This document shows, piece after piece, positions 9,053-15,901 of a stretch of 64,000 bases of DNA. The stretch comes from Saccharopolyspora flava (lineage in GTDB: Bacteria; Actinomycetota; Actinomycetes; Mycobacteriales; Pseudonocardiaceae): positions 62,001 to 126,000 of the forward strand of contig NZ_FOZX01000004.1 in assembly GCF_900116135.1 (NCBI RefSeq). The letters are read 5' to 3'. A program made the translations under genes and the position numbers. Position 1 is the stretch's first letter. Every line of letters begins with the position of its first letter. The notes beneath the pieces were generated by a model. That model did not search any database. It had not been told where the DNA came from and worked only from the letters and a program-made list of their open reading frames with translations.

Positions 9053-10411
9053 ATGCAGCGGCGGATCTTCGGCATCGAAACCGAGTTCGGGGTCACCTGC
9101 ACGTTCCACGGGCAGCGCAGACTGTCCCCGGACGAGGTGGCCAGGTACCTGTTCCGGCGAGTCGTGTCCTGGGGAAGGTCGTCGAACGTCTTCCTGCGCA
9201 ACGGGGCTCGGCTCTACCTCGACGTGGGGTCCCACCCCGAGTACGCCACGGCCGAGTGCGACGACCTCACGCAGCTGGTCACGCACGACAAGGCCGGCGA
9301 GCGGATCCTGGAGGACCTGCTCACCGATGCCGAGCGCCGGCTCTCCGACGAGGGCATCGGCGGGGACATCTTCCTGTTCAAGAACAACACCGATTCGGCG
9401 GGCAACTCCTACGGCTGCCACGAGAACTACCTGGTCGGAAGGTCCGGTGAGTTCTCCCGCATCGCCGACGTGCTGCTGCCGTTCCTGGTCACGCGCCAGC
9501 TCATCTGCGGTGCGGGCAAGGTCCTGCAGACCCCGCGCGGCGCCGTGTACTGCCTGTCGCAGCGGGCCGAGCACATCTGGGAGGGCGTCTCCAGCGCCAC
9601 CACCCGGTCCCGGCCGATCATCAACACCCGCGACGAGCCGCACGCCGACGCCGAGCGCTACCGGCGGCTGCACGTCATCGTCGGCGACTCCAACATGTCG
9701 GAGGTGACGACCCTGCTCAAGGTGGGGTCGGCGAACCTGGTGCTGGAGATGATCGAGCAGGGCGTGCAGTTCCGGGACTTCAGCCTGGACAACCCCATCC
9801 GCGCCATCCGCGAGATCAGCCACGACCTCACCGGCCGCCGCACGGTCCGGCTGGCAGGCGGGCGGGAGGCCTCCGCGCTGGACATCCAGCGGGAGTACCA
9901 CAGCCGCGCCGTCGACCACGTCGCCCGCCGCGGCTCGGACCCGATGTCGGAGCGCATCCTGGACCTGTGGGGCCGTGCGCTGGACGCCATCGAGCACGAG
10001 GACTACTCGCTGATCGACCGGGAGGTCGACTGGGCGATCAAGCTCCGGCTGCTGGAGCGCTACCGCAGCAAGCACGGCCTGGAACTGTCCAGCCCGCGCA
10101 TCGCGCAGCTCGACCTCGCCTACCACGACATCCGGCGGGGGCGGGGCCTGTTCGACATGCTGCAGCGCAAGGACCTCGTCGACCGCGCCACCGAGGACGG
10201 CGAGATCGAGGCGGCCAAGGACACCCCGCCGCAGAGCACCCGTGCCAAGCTGCGCGGCGACTTCATCGCCGCGGCTCAGGCGGCCGGCCGGGACTTCACG
10301 GTCGACTGGGTGCACCTCAAGCTCAACGACCAGGCGCAGCGGACCGTGCTGTGCAAGGACCCGTTCCGCGCGGTCGACGAACGAGTGGAACGACTGATCA
10401 ACTCGTTGTGA
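9053..10411 (+). CDS. pafA: Pup-protein ligase PafA
   Basis: A 452-residue ligase that phosphorylates the C-terminal Glu of Pup and transfers it to a substrate lysine. It begins [16 protein letters not shown] (nucleotide site), followed by [15 protein letters not shown] with the catalytic Asp, [18 protein letters not shown], and [15 protein letters not shown] for metal/ATP binding. The C-terminal segment [18 protein letters not shown] belongs to the small domain that binds Pup. It is homologous to dop. It has its own apparent promoter and is bracketed by terminators, so it is likely a single-gene transcript. Confidence 0.97.
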   Translation: MQRRIFGIETEFGVTCTFHGQRRLSPDEVARYLFRRVVSWGRSSNVFLRNGARLYLDVGSHPEYATAECDDLTQLVTHDKAGERILEDLLTDAERRLSDEGIGGDIFLFKNNTDSAGNSYGCHENYLVGRSGEFSRIADVLLPFLVTRQLICGAGKVLQTPRGAVYCLSQRAEHIWEGVSSATTRSRPIINTRDEPHADAERYRRLHVIVGDSNMSEVTTLLKVGSANLVLEMIEQGVQFRDFSLDNPIRAIREISHDLTGRRTVRLAGGREASALDIQREYHSRAVDHVARRGSDPMSERILDLWGRALDAIEHEDYSLIDREVDWAIKLRLLERYRSKHGLELSSPRIAQLDLAYHDIRRGRGLFDMLQRKDLVDRATEDGEIEAAKDTPPQSTRAKLRGDFIAAAQAAGRDFTVDWVHLKLNDQAQRTVLCKDPFRAVDERVERLINSL

Positions 10412-10440
10412 CCCCCGAACCCGTTCTCCGGGTGTGACGT

Positions 10441-10476
10441 GGGTGGGGGAAGTTTTCATGAAAACTTCCCCCACCC
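10441..10476. terminator. Bidirectional terminator between pafA and the SDR gene
   Basis: A perfect 36-bp palindrome, centred at 10458/10459, whose arms read GGGTGGGGGAAGTTTTCA. It lies between the convergent pafA and SDR genes (SDR stop codon at 10482) and can terminate both. The GGGGGAAGTTTT arm recalls the ends of the 76-bp elements at 40698 and 50321, but without their interior. Confidence 0.8.
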
Positions 10477-10481
10477 CCACA

Positions 10482-11177
10482 TCAGCTCTGAGCGGCCTGC
10501 CCCACGGGCCGGATCGTCAGCTCGTTGACGTCGACGGTCTCCGGCTGGCCGAGGGCGTAGAGGACGCCGCGGGCGATGTCCTCGGCCCGCAACTTGGGGA
10601 CGTCGGTGCGGTCGGCGGTCATGTCGGTCTCGACCATGCCCGGCTGCACGAGCGTGACCCGCACACCGGTGCCGACGCACTCGGCCCGGATGTTCTGCGC
10701 CATCCCGGTGACGGCCCACTTGGTGGCCGAGTAGAGGTTGCCGGGGCGGATGCCGCGGCCCGCGTTGGAGCCGGTCAGCACCAGGTGCCCCCGGCTGCGC
10801 ACGAGCGCGGGCAGCGCCGCACGCGCCGTGATGGCGGCCCCGTAGACGTTGGTGAGCACCATGTCGCGCCACTGCTCGGGCTCGGCCCCGCCGCTGCCGA
10901 GGAACGACGTCGGCACGCTCATCCCGGCGTTGGCCAGCACCGCGTCGACGCTCCCGAAGCGCCGCTCGGTGCCGGTGACCGCGTCGGTGAGGCTCGCGTA
11001 GTCGGTGACGTCGCAGGGCAGCGCCACGGCGGTCTCCGGTCCCAGCTCCTCGACCAGCCCGGACAGCGCATCGGTGTCCCGGGCCAGCAGGGCAACGCGG
11101 TACCCCTCGGCGGTGGCGAGCCGCGCGGTGGCGGCCCCGATGCCCCGCGAGGCACCGGTGATCATCAGAACAGGCAT
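10482..11177 (-). CDS. Short-chain dehydrogenase/reductase
   Basis: A 231-residue classical SDR. The Rossmann motif TGASRGIG is at the N-terminus, NAG at NAGMSVP, a Ser in LTGSNAG, and the YSATK active-site Tyr/Lys pair lies about residue 145. An NAD(P)H-dependent alcohol/ketone conversion is expected; the substrate is unknown. I set the start at ATG 11177 (MPVLMITGASRG), because the extra upstream residues are not SDR-like. It is an insertion between pafA and pafB relative to a simple pup-proteasome order, and is transcribed opposite to its neighbours. Confidence 0.88.
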   Translation of the reverse strand: MPVLMITGASRGIGAATARLATAEGYRVALLARDTDALSGLVEELGPETAVALPCDVTDYASLTDAVTGTERRFGSVDAVLANAGMSVPTSFLGSGGAEPEQWRDMVLTNVYGAAITARAALPALVRSRGHLVLTGSNAGRGIRPGNLYSATKWAVTGMAQNIRAECVGTGVRVTLVQPGMVETDMTADRTDVPKLRAEDIARGVLYALGQPETVDVNELTIRPVGQAAQS

Positions 11178-11260
11178 GTCCCCACGGTAGGGAACCGCAC
11201 GACACCTGAACGATTTTCGCATCAACGATGACTTCAGCACCGACCGAAATCGATCCTCGC

Positions 11261-11330
11261 GTCGAAAACCCCGGCATTCGTCGCGTCGAAAACCCCGGTT
11301 TTCGCGCCGATGAAAACCGGGGTTTTCGAC
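11261..11330 (+). repeat. 70-bp structured intergenic element, copy A
   Basis: Two direct units (GTCGAAAACCCCGG followed by CATTC, then TTTTC) and one inverted unit (GAAAACCGGGG followed by TTTTCGAC). The inverted unit can pair with either direct unit. A second copy at 55110-55179 aligns over all 70 positions without gaps (56/70 identical). It lies in the divergent gap between the SDR gene and pafB. The substitutions between copies keep pairing (see findings). Confidence 0.8.
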
Positions 11331-11402
11331 AGGGGGTCACTCGGGTGGGTGAGTTGTGGGGACGCGCCCGCTACCCGAACGCATGATCGAATAGGTGGGG
11401 TT

Positions 11403-11408
11403 TAGAGT
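11403..11408 (+). promoter_or_regulatory. Putative -10 (TAGAGT) of pafBC, leaderless spacing
   Basis: TAGAGT ends 6 bp before the GTG at 11415, and there is no ribosome site before that GTG. The mycobacterial RecA-independent damage motif was looked for upstream and not found. Confidence 0.5.
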
Positions 11409-11414
11409 TTCGGG

Positions 11415-12392
11415 GTGGCCACTGTGCGTGCTGAACGCTTGGTGAACTTGGTGCTCTGCCTGCTGTCGACGCGTCAGTACCTCACCGCAGAGCGGATCCG
11501 GCATATCGTCGCGGGCTACGCCGACGCCCCGTCCGACGAGGCGTTCTTCCGGACCTTCGAACGGGACAAGGCCGAACTCCGCGACCTGGGGATTCCGCTG
11601 GAGACCGGGCGCAACTCGGCCTTCGACAACGCCGACGGCTACCGCATCGCCCGCCGCGACTACGAGCTCGGCGACATCGACCTGGAACCCGACGAGGCCG
11701 CCGCCGTCGCGCTCGCGGTGCGGCTGTGGGACTCGCCCGAGTTCACCTCCGCCGCCCGGGGCGCGCTGCTCAAGCTGCGCGCCGCCGGGGTCGACGTCGA
11801 CGAGCGCGCCTCGGCCGCCGTGGAGCCGAAGGTGCGCACCAGCGAACCCGCCTTCTCCGCGCTGCACGCGGCCGTGCAGGCCGGTCGCGTCGTCGAGTTC
11901 GACTACCGGCGCCCCAGCAGCGCCGAGGTGCGGCACCGCACCGTCGAGCCGTGGGGCGTGGTGTCCTGGCGCGGCCGCTGGTACGTCGTCGGCCACGACC
12001 GCGACCGGCAGGCGCCCCGCTGCTTCCGGCTCTCCCGCATCCAGGGCCAGGTCACCGCCGTCGGCCGCAGCGGAGTCGTGCAGCGCCCGCCCGAGGTCGA
12101 CCTGCTCGCGATGGTCGCCGGCGAGCAGCGCGAGCCCCCGCCGCCGACCCCGTCGCGGGTGTGGGTCGCCGACGGTCGCGCGCACGGCGTGCGGCGCTTC
12201 GGCAAGACCGTCGAGCGGCTGGAGCTCGACGGCGACCCGGGCGAAGTGCTGGAGCTGGACGTGAAGTACCCGGAGTCCGCAGCGACCTGGCTCGCCGGGT
12301 ACGGGCCCGACGTCGCCGTGCTGCAGCCCGACACGCTCCGCAAGGCCGTGCACGAGATCCACCTGGACGCCGCGGGGGAGGAGCAGCGATGA
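11415..12392 (+). CDS. pafB: WYL-domain transcriptional activator PafB
   Basis: A 325-residue protein with an N-terminal winged helix-turn-helix (about 1-70), a central WYL domain (about 140-210; VEPWGVVSWRGRWYVVGHDRDR) and a C-terminal WCX extension. In mycobacteria PafB and PafC act together as the RecA-independent activator of DNA-damage genes, despite their names and their place beside pafA. The GTG start at 11415 gives MATVRAERLVNLVLCLLSTR, in line with the family. It overlaps pafC by an ATGA junction (12389-12392), implying translational coupling. Confidence 0.93.
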   Translation: MATVRAERLVNLVLCLLSTRQYLTAERIRHIVAGYADAPSDEAFFRTFERDKAELRDLGIPLETGRNSAFDNADGYRIARRDYELGDIDLEPDEAAAVALAVRLWDSPEFTSAARGALLKLRAAGVDVDERASAAVEPKVRTSEPAFSALHAAVQAGRVVEFDYRRPSSAEVRHRTVEPWGVVSWRGRWYVVGHDRDRQAPRCFRLSRIQGQVTAVGRSGVVQRPPEVDLLAMVAGEQREPPPPTPSRVWVADGRAHGVRRFGKTVERLELDGDPGEVLELDVKYPESAATWLAGYGPDVAVLQPDTLRKAVHEIHLDAAGEEQR

Positions 12393-13357
12393 CCAGCGCG
12401 ACGCAACGCCTGCCCAGGCTGCTGGCGCTGGTGCCGTACCTGCTCAGCCGCCCCGGCATCCCCATCGCCGACGCCGCCGCCGACTTCGGCGTCACCCCGC
12501 AGCAGCTGCGCAAGGACCTGGAGCTGCTGTGGATGTGCGGGCTGCCCGGCTACGGGCCCGGCGACCTCATCGACCTGTCCTTCGACAGCGACTCCATCAC
12601 CGTCACCTACGACGCCGGGATGCGGCGCCCGCTGCGGCTGACCGCCTCGGAGGCGACCTCGCTGCTGGTGGCGCTGCGCGCGCTGGCCGAGACCCCGGGC
12701 GTGCCCGACACCGACGCGGTGCAGCGCACCCTCGCCAAGGTGGAGAACGCCGTCGGCCAGGCCCGCCCGTCGGGCGTGGTGATCGGGCTCGGCGCCGAGG
12801 ACGCGGTGGACCCCGACGTCCGCCGGACGGTCCAATCGGCTGCGACCAGCGGCAAAGCGTTGCGCATCCGTTACTACACCGCCTCGCGCGACGAGATCAG
12901 CGAGCGGACGGTCGACCCGATGCGGCTGCTGCTGGTCGACGGCCGCAGCTACCTGGAGGCTTGGTGCCGCAGCGCCCGCGGCGTGCGGATGTTCCGGCTG
13001 GACCGCATCGACGACGCCGAGCGCCTCGACGAGCCCGCCCGGCCGCCCTCCGAGGCCGAGCCCACCGATGTTTCCGCAGGTCTGTTCCAGCCCGCCCCGG
13101 ACCAGCAGGTGGCCGAGCTGGAGCTGGAGCCCGACGCCCGCTGGGTCGCCGAGTACTACCAGGTCGACGAGGTCACCGACCTGCCGGGCGGGCGCGCGCG
13201 GGTGCGGATGCGCTACGCCGACCGGGACTGGATGGTGCGGCTGCTGCTCGGCCTCGGTGGGCAGGCGCGGGTGCTCACGCCCGCCGAACTGGGGGGTGAC
13301 GTGCGTCAACGAGCGAGTGCCGCGTTGAGGCGGACCCGTCACCTTCCGTCAACCTGA
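12389..13357 (+). CDS. pafC: WYL-domain transcriptional activator PafC
   Basis: A 322-residue partner of PafB with the same layout: a wHTH (RLPRLLALVPYLLSRPG, then PQQLRKDLELLW as the recognition region), a WYL domain (DPMRLLLVDGRSYLEAWC) and a WCX domain. PafB and PafC form the heteromeric damage-responsive regulator known from mycobacteria. The start is the ATG inside the ATGA overlap with pafB. It ends just before a small membrane-protein gene with its own apparent promoter. Confidence 0.93.
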   Translation: MTSATQRLPRLLALVPYLLSRPGIPIADAAADFGVTPQQLRKDLELLWMCGLPGYGPGDLIDLSFDSDSITVTYDAGMRRPLRLTASEATSLLVALRALAETPGVPDTDAVQRTLAKVENAVGQARPSGVVIGLGAEDAVDPDVRRTVQSAATSGKALRIRYYTASRDEISERTVDPMRLLLVDGRSYLEAWCRSARGVRMFRLDRIDDAERLDEPARPPSEAEPTDVSAGLFQPAPDQQVAELELEPDARWVAEYYQVDEVTDLPGGRARVRMRYADRDWMVRLLLGLGGQARVLTPAELGGDVRQRASAALRRTRHLPST

Positions 13358-13363
13358 GCCCGA

Positions 13364-13369
13364 TACGGT
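13364..13369 (+). promoter_or_regulatory. Putative -10 (TACGGT) of the small membrane-protein gene
   Basis: TACGGT ends 6 bp before the GTG at 13376; no ribosome site is seen. Same leaderless layout as at 3583, 5152, 9041 and 11403. Confidence 0.45.
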
Positions 13370-13375
13370 GAAGAC

Positions 13376-13576
13376 GTGCCGTTCGTGTGGACTCTCGTGC
13401 TGCTGGCAGCAGGCCTCGTCCTGCTGGTGTTCCTGCTGGTCAGGGCCCTGCTGGAGGTGCGCCGGTTACAGCGCGTGCAGCGGAGCGCGACCAGCGCTCT
13501 CGCCGATCGCAGCGGAATGGTCAAGGCGCGCGTCGCCGGCCTGAAAGTGGCGATCGCACAGCGCCGCCGCGGTTGA
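13376..13576 (+). CDS. Small single-pass membrane protein between pafC and tatA
   Basis: A 66-residue protein, unrecognised by family. Residues 4-25 (FVWTLVLLAAGLVLLVFLLV) form one N-terminal hydrophobic helix. It is followed by a basic amphipathic stretch (ALLEVRRLQRVQRSATSALADRSGMVKARVAGLKVAIAQRRRG in outline). The helix-then-amphipathic layout loosely recalls TatA/TatB proteins, and tatA follows 86 bp downstream, but it lacks the Phe-Gly hinge of TatA. Codon bias is GC3-rich as expected for a real gene. Function unknown; an envelope role is a guess. Confidence 0.6.
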   Translation: MPFVWTLVLLAAGLVLLVFLLVRALLEVRRLQRVQRSATSALADRSGMVKARVAGLKVAIAQRRRG

Positions 13577-13662
13577 CGAGAACCAGAAACGGACCTACTT
13601 GCCGACGCCTGCCGCGCGTACCATGAGCGCTCAGCAGGGACATCACGAAAGGTTGTGTACGG

Positions 13663-13935
13663 ATGGGTTTGCCAGGTGGCTGGGAGCTGGTCCTCATCGT
13701 CTTGGTTCTGGTGCTGCTGTTCGGCGCCACCAAGCTCCCGCAGATGGCCCGTTCTCTGGGACAGTCCGCTCGGGTGTTCAAGGCTGAGGCGCGCGGCATG
13801 AAGGCCGACGAGGAAGCTGCGAAGAAGGCTCAGTCCGAGAAGGAGCAGAAGCCGGAGCTGACCGCGGGGGAGCCGAGCACTCCGCCGGCGACCTCGCCGG
13901 TCGAGGACAAGCAGCAGAACGAGCAGAAGAACTGA
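13663..13935 (+). CDS. tatA: Sec-independent translocase subunit TatA
   Basis: 90 residues. A short N-terminal membrane helix (ELVLIVLVLVLLFGATKLP) carries the FGATKLP hinge, followed by an amphipathic helix (QMARSLGQSARVFKAEA) and a charged, disordered tail. TatA oligomers form the pore of the twin-arginine pathway that exports folded proteins. tatC follows after 19 bp. Likely Tat clients in this window are the GH32 enzyme (26213) and the metallophosphatase (56284). Confidence 0.95.
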   Translation: MGLPGGWELVLIVLVLVLLFGATKLPQMARSLGQSARVFKAEARGMKADEEAAKKAQSEKEQKPELTAGEPSTPPATSPVEDKQQNEQKN

Positions 13936-13954
13936 ACGGGACGGGGCAAGCGAA

Positions 13955-14908
13955 GTGGGTGACAGTCCACTGCGTCGCCTGAACCCGTTCCGGAGTGATC
14001 GCCGTCGGTGGGGACGCAGGCACAACCCCGACGGCACGATGACGATCATCGACCACCTCTACGAGCTGCGGTACCGGCTCGGGGTGGCGGTGTCGTTCGT
14101 GATCATCGGGGCCATCCTCGGGTTCATCTGGTTCTCCAGCGCGCCGTTCGGGTGGCCGACGCTCAGCGACGTGCTCCTCCACCCTTACTGCTCGCTGCCT
14201 GTCAATCAGCGGCTGAGTCCGAACGGGACCTGCCAGCTGCTGCAGACCGAGCCGTTCGAGATCTTCATGCTGCGCATGAAGGTGGGTCTGTCCGTCGGGG
14301 CGCTGCTGTTCAGCCCGGTGTGGCTGTACCAGCTGTGGGCGTTCATCACCCCGGGCCTCTACGCCAACGAGCGCAAGTTCGCCCGCTCCTTCGTGTTCTT
14401 CGCGACGATCCTGTTCGTCGCGGGCGCGGTGCTGGCCTACTACGTGGTGCCCGAGGCGCTGACGTTCATGGCGGGCTTCGGCGGCGACGCGTTCTTCACC
14501 GCGCTGACCGGTGGCAAGTACATCAACTTCATGCTGCTGCTGCTGGTGATCTTCGGTGTGAGCTTCGAGCTGCCGCTGATCCTGGTGATGCTCAACCGCG
14601 CGGGCGTGGTCACCTACGACAAGATCCGGCGCTGGTGGCGGGGTCTGGTGTTCGCGCTGTTCGTGTTCGCCGCGGTCGCCACGCCCGGTCAGGACCCGTT
14701 CTCGATGCTGGCGCTGGCCGCGGCCCTGTCGCTGCTGTTCGCGGTGGCGGCGCTGATCTGCCGCTCCCACGACCGGCGCAAGGCCAGGAAGATGGCGGCC
14801 GAGGGGCTGACCGGCGTCGGTCTCGACGAGGCCTCGGAGATCGATCCGATGGCCTCCGAGCTGGACACGACACCGTCGGCGATGCCCAAGCACGACGACG
14901 CGACCTGA
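13955..14908 (+). CDS. tatC: Sec-independent translocase subunit TatC
   Basis: A 317-residue polytopic protein with six expected membrane helices that recognises the twin-arginine signal. The N-terminal cytoplasmic segment MTIIDHLYELRYRL holds the conserved HLxELR-type motif, and EPFEIFMLRMKVG and FITPGLYANER are TatC landmarks. The C-terminal tail after the last helix is long and charged. The GTG start at 13955 is followed by about 28 residues before the HLYELR motif, as in other actinobacterial TatC proteins. It is an operon partner of tatA. Confidence 0.95.
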   Translation: MGDSPLRRLNPFRSDRRRWGRRHNPDGTMTIIDHLYELRYRLGVAVSFVIIGAILGFIWFSSAPFGWPTLSDVLLHPYCSLPVNQRLSPNGTCQLLQTEPFEIFMLRMKVGLSVGALLFSPVWLYQLWAFITPGLYANERKFARSFVFFATILFVAGAVLAYYVVPEALTFMAGFGGDAFFTALTGGKYINFMLLLLVIFGVSFELPLILVMLNRAGVVTYDKIRRWWRGLVFALFVFAAVATPGQDPFSMLALAAALSLLFAVAALICRSHDRRKARKMAAEGLTGVGLDEASEIDPMASELDTTPSAMPKHDDAT

Positions 14909-14958
14909 CGCCTCGGCCTCTGGCCAAGCGGGCCGCCGGTGGGCTTAGATGCATGCTC

Positions 14959-15852
14959 ATGCGTTGCGTCCTGGTGATCAACCCCGCGGCCGGTGGAGGG
15001 CTTTCCGCGAAGGTGGTCGGTGATCTCACCGACCACCTTCGCGCTGTCTGCGAGGTGCGGACCGTGATCGCCACCGACGCGGCGGGCACCGAGTCGGCCG
15101 TGCGGCGCGCGGTGGCCGACCGCGCCGACGTGCTGGCGGTGGTCGGCGGCGACGGCGTCGCGCACCTGGCGGTGCAGGCGTGCGCGGAGTCGGCGACCGC
15201 GCTGGCGATCATCCCGGCGGGCAGCGGCAACGACCTGGCCCGCAGCCTGGGCATCCCGCGCGAGCCGGTCGCCGCCGCCCGCGCCGCGGCCGAGGCCATC
15301 TCGAGCGGGGCGCGGCGGCACCTGGACCTCGGCAAGGTCGCGGGCACCGGCTGGTTCGCCACCGTGCTGTGCGCCGGGTTCGACGCGAAGGTCAACGCCC
15401 GCGCCAACCGGATGCGGTGGCCGCGCGGGCAGCGCCGCTACGACCTCGCGCTGGTCCGCGAGCTGCTGGGGCTGCGCACCGGGGCGCTGCGGGTGGAGAC
15501 CGAGCACGGCGTGCTCGACACCCGGGCCACGCTCATCGCCATCGGCAACACCCGCTGGTACGGCGGCGGCATCCCGATCTGCCCCGACGCGATCGACGAC
15601 GACGGCCTGTTCGACGTGACCGTGGTCGGCGAGGTGCCCCGGCGGGAGCTGCTGCGGATCCTGCCGCGGCTGCGCACCGGGCGGCACGTGGACCACCCGG
15701 CGGTCACCACGCTGCGCGCCAAGTCGGTCCGGATCGGCGGTGACAACGGGTGGCTGGCTTACGCCGACGGCGAACCCCAGGCCCGGCTACCCCTGACGAT
15801 CCGCTGCGCCCCAGGTGCACTGAGCGTCGCTTGTCCCCCATCACACGGGTGA
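14959..15852 (+). CDS. Diacylglycerol/lipid kinase family protein
   Basis: A 297-residue DAGK-catalytic-domain protein. MRCVLVINPAAGGG is the N-terminal phosphate loop, VVGGDGVAHLA the GGDG nucleotide motif, and PAGSGNDLARSLG the substrate/nucleotide segment; C-terminal CPDAIDDDGLFDVTVV is the family beta-sandwich. It would phosphorylate a membrane lipid such as diacylglycerol or a related polyprenyl/sphingoid lipid; the substrate is not readable. The start is 14959 or 14953 (in frame two codons upstream). The TTAGAT 8 bp upstream of 14959 may be its -10. It lies between tatC and helY. Confidence 0.85.
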   Translation: MRCVLVINPAAGGGLSAKVVGDLTDHLRAVCEVRTVIATDAAGTESAVRRAVADRADVLAVVGGDGVAHLAVQACAESATALAIIPAGSGNDLARSLGIPREPVAAARAAAEAISSGARRHLDLGKVAGTGWFATVLCAGFDAKVNARANRMRWPRGQRRYDLALVRELLGLRTGALRVETEHGVLDTRATLIAIGNTRWYGGGIPICPDAIDDDGLFDVTVVGEVPRRELLRILPRLRTGRHVDHPAVTTLRAKSVRIGGDNGWLAYADGEPQARLPLTIRCAPGALSVACPPSHG

Positions 15853-15901
15853 GGCCGATTCGGTTGAGACACCGGTCGGTGTGATGTGAAAACCTTGGGG
15901 T

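Noticed and set aside
10434..11231. Plus-strand frame across the SDR gene
   Set aside because: It is antisense to a clear SDR with intact motifs and begins inside the terminator palindrome.
11341..11414. Possible RecA-independent damage-type promoter motif before pafBC
   Set aside because: Only the TANNNT part fits; the TTGTC-type box at 8 bp upstream is absent.
14945..14950. TTAGAT as a leaderless -10 for the lipid kinase gene
   Set aside because: It does not match TANNNT at the right register and the gap to the start is 8 bp; mentioned only as a possibility, not counted in the leaderless set.
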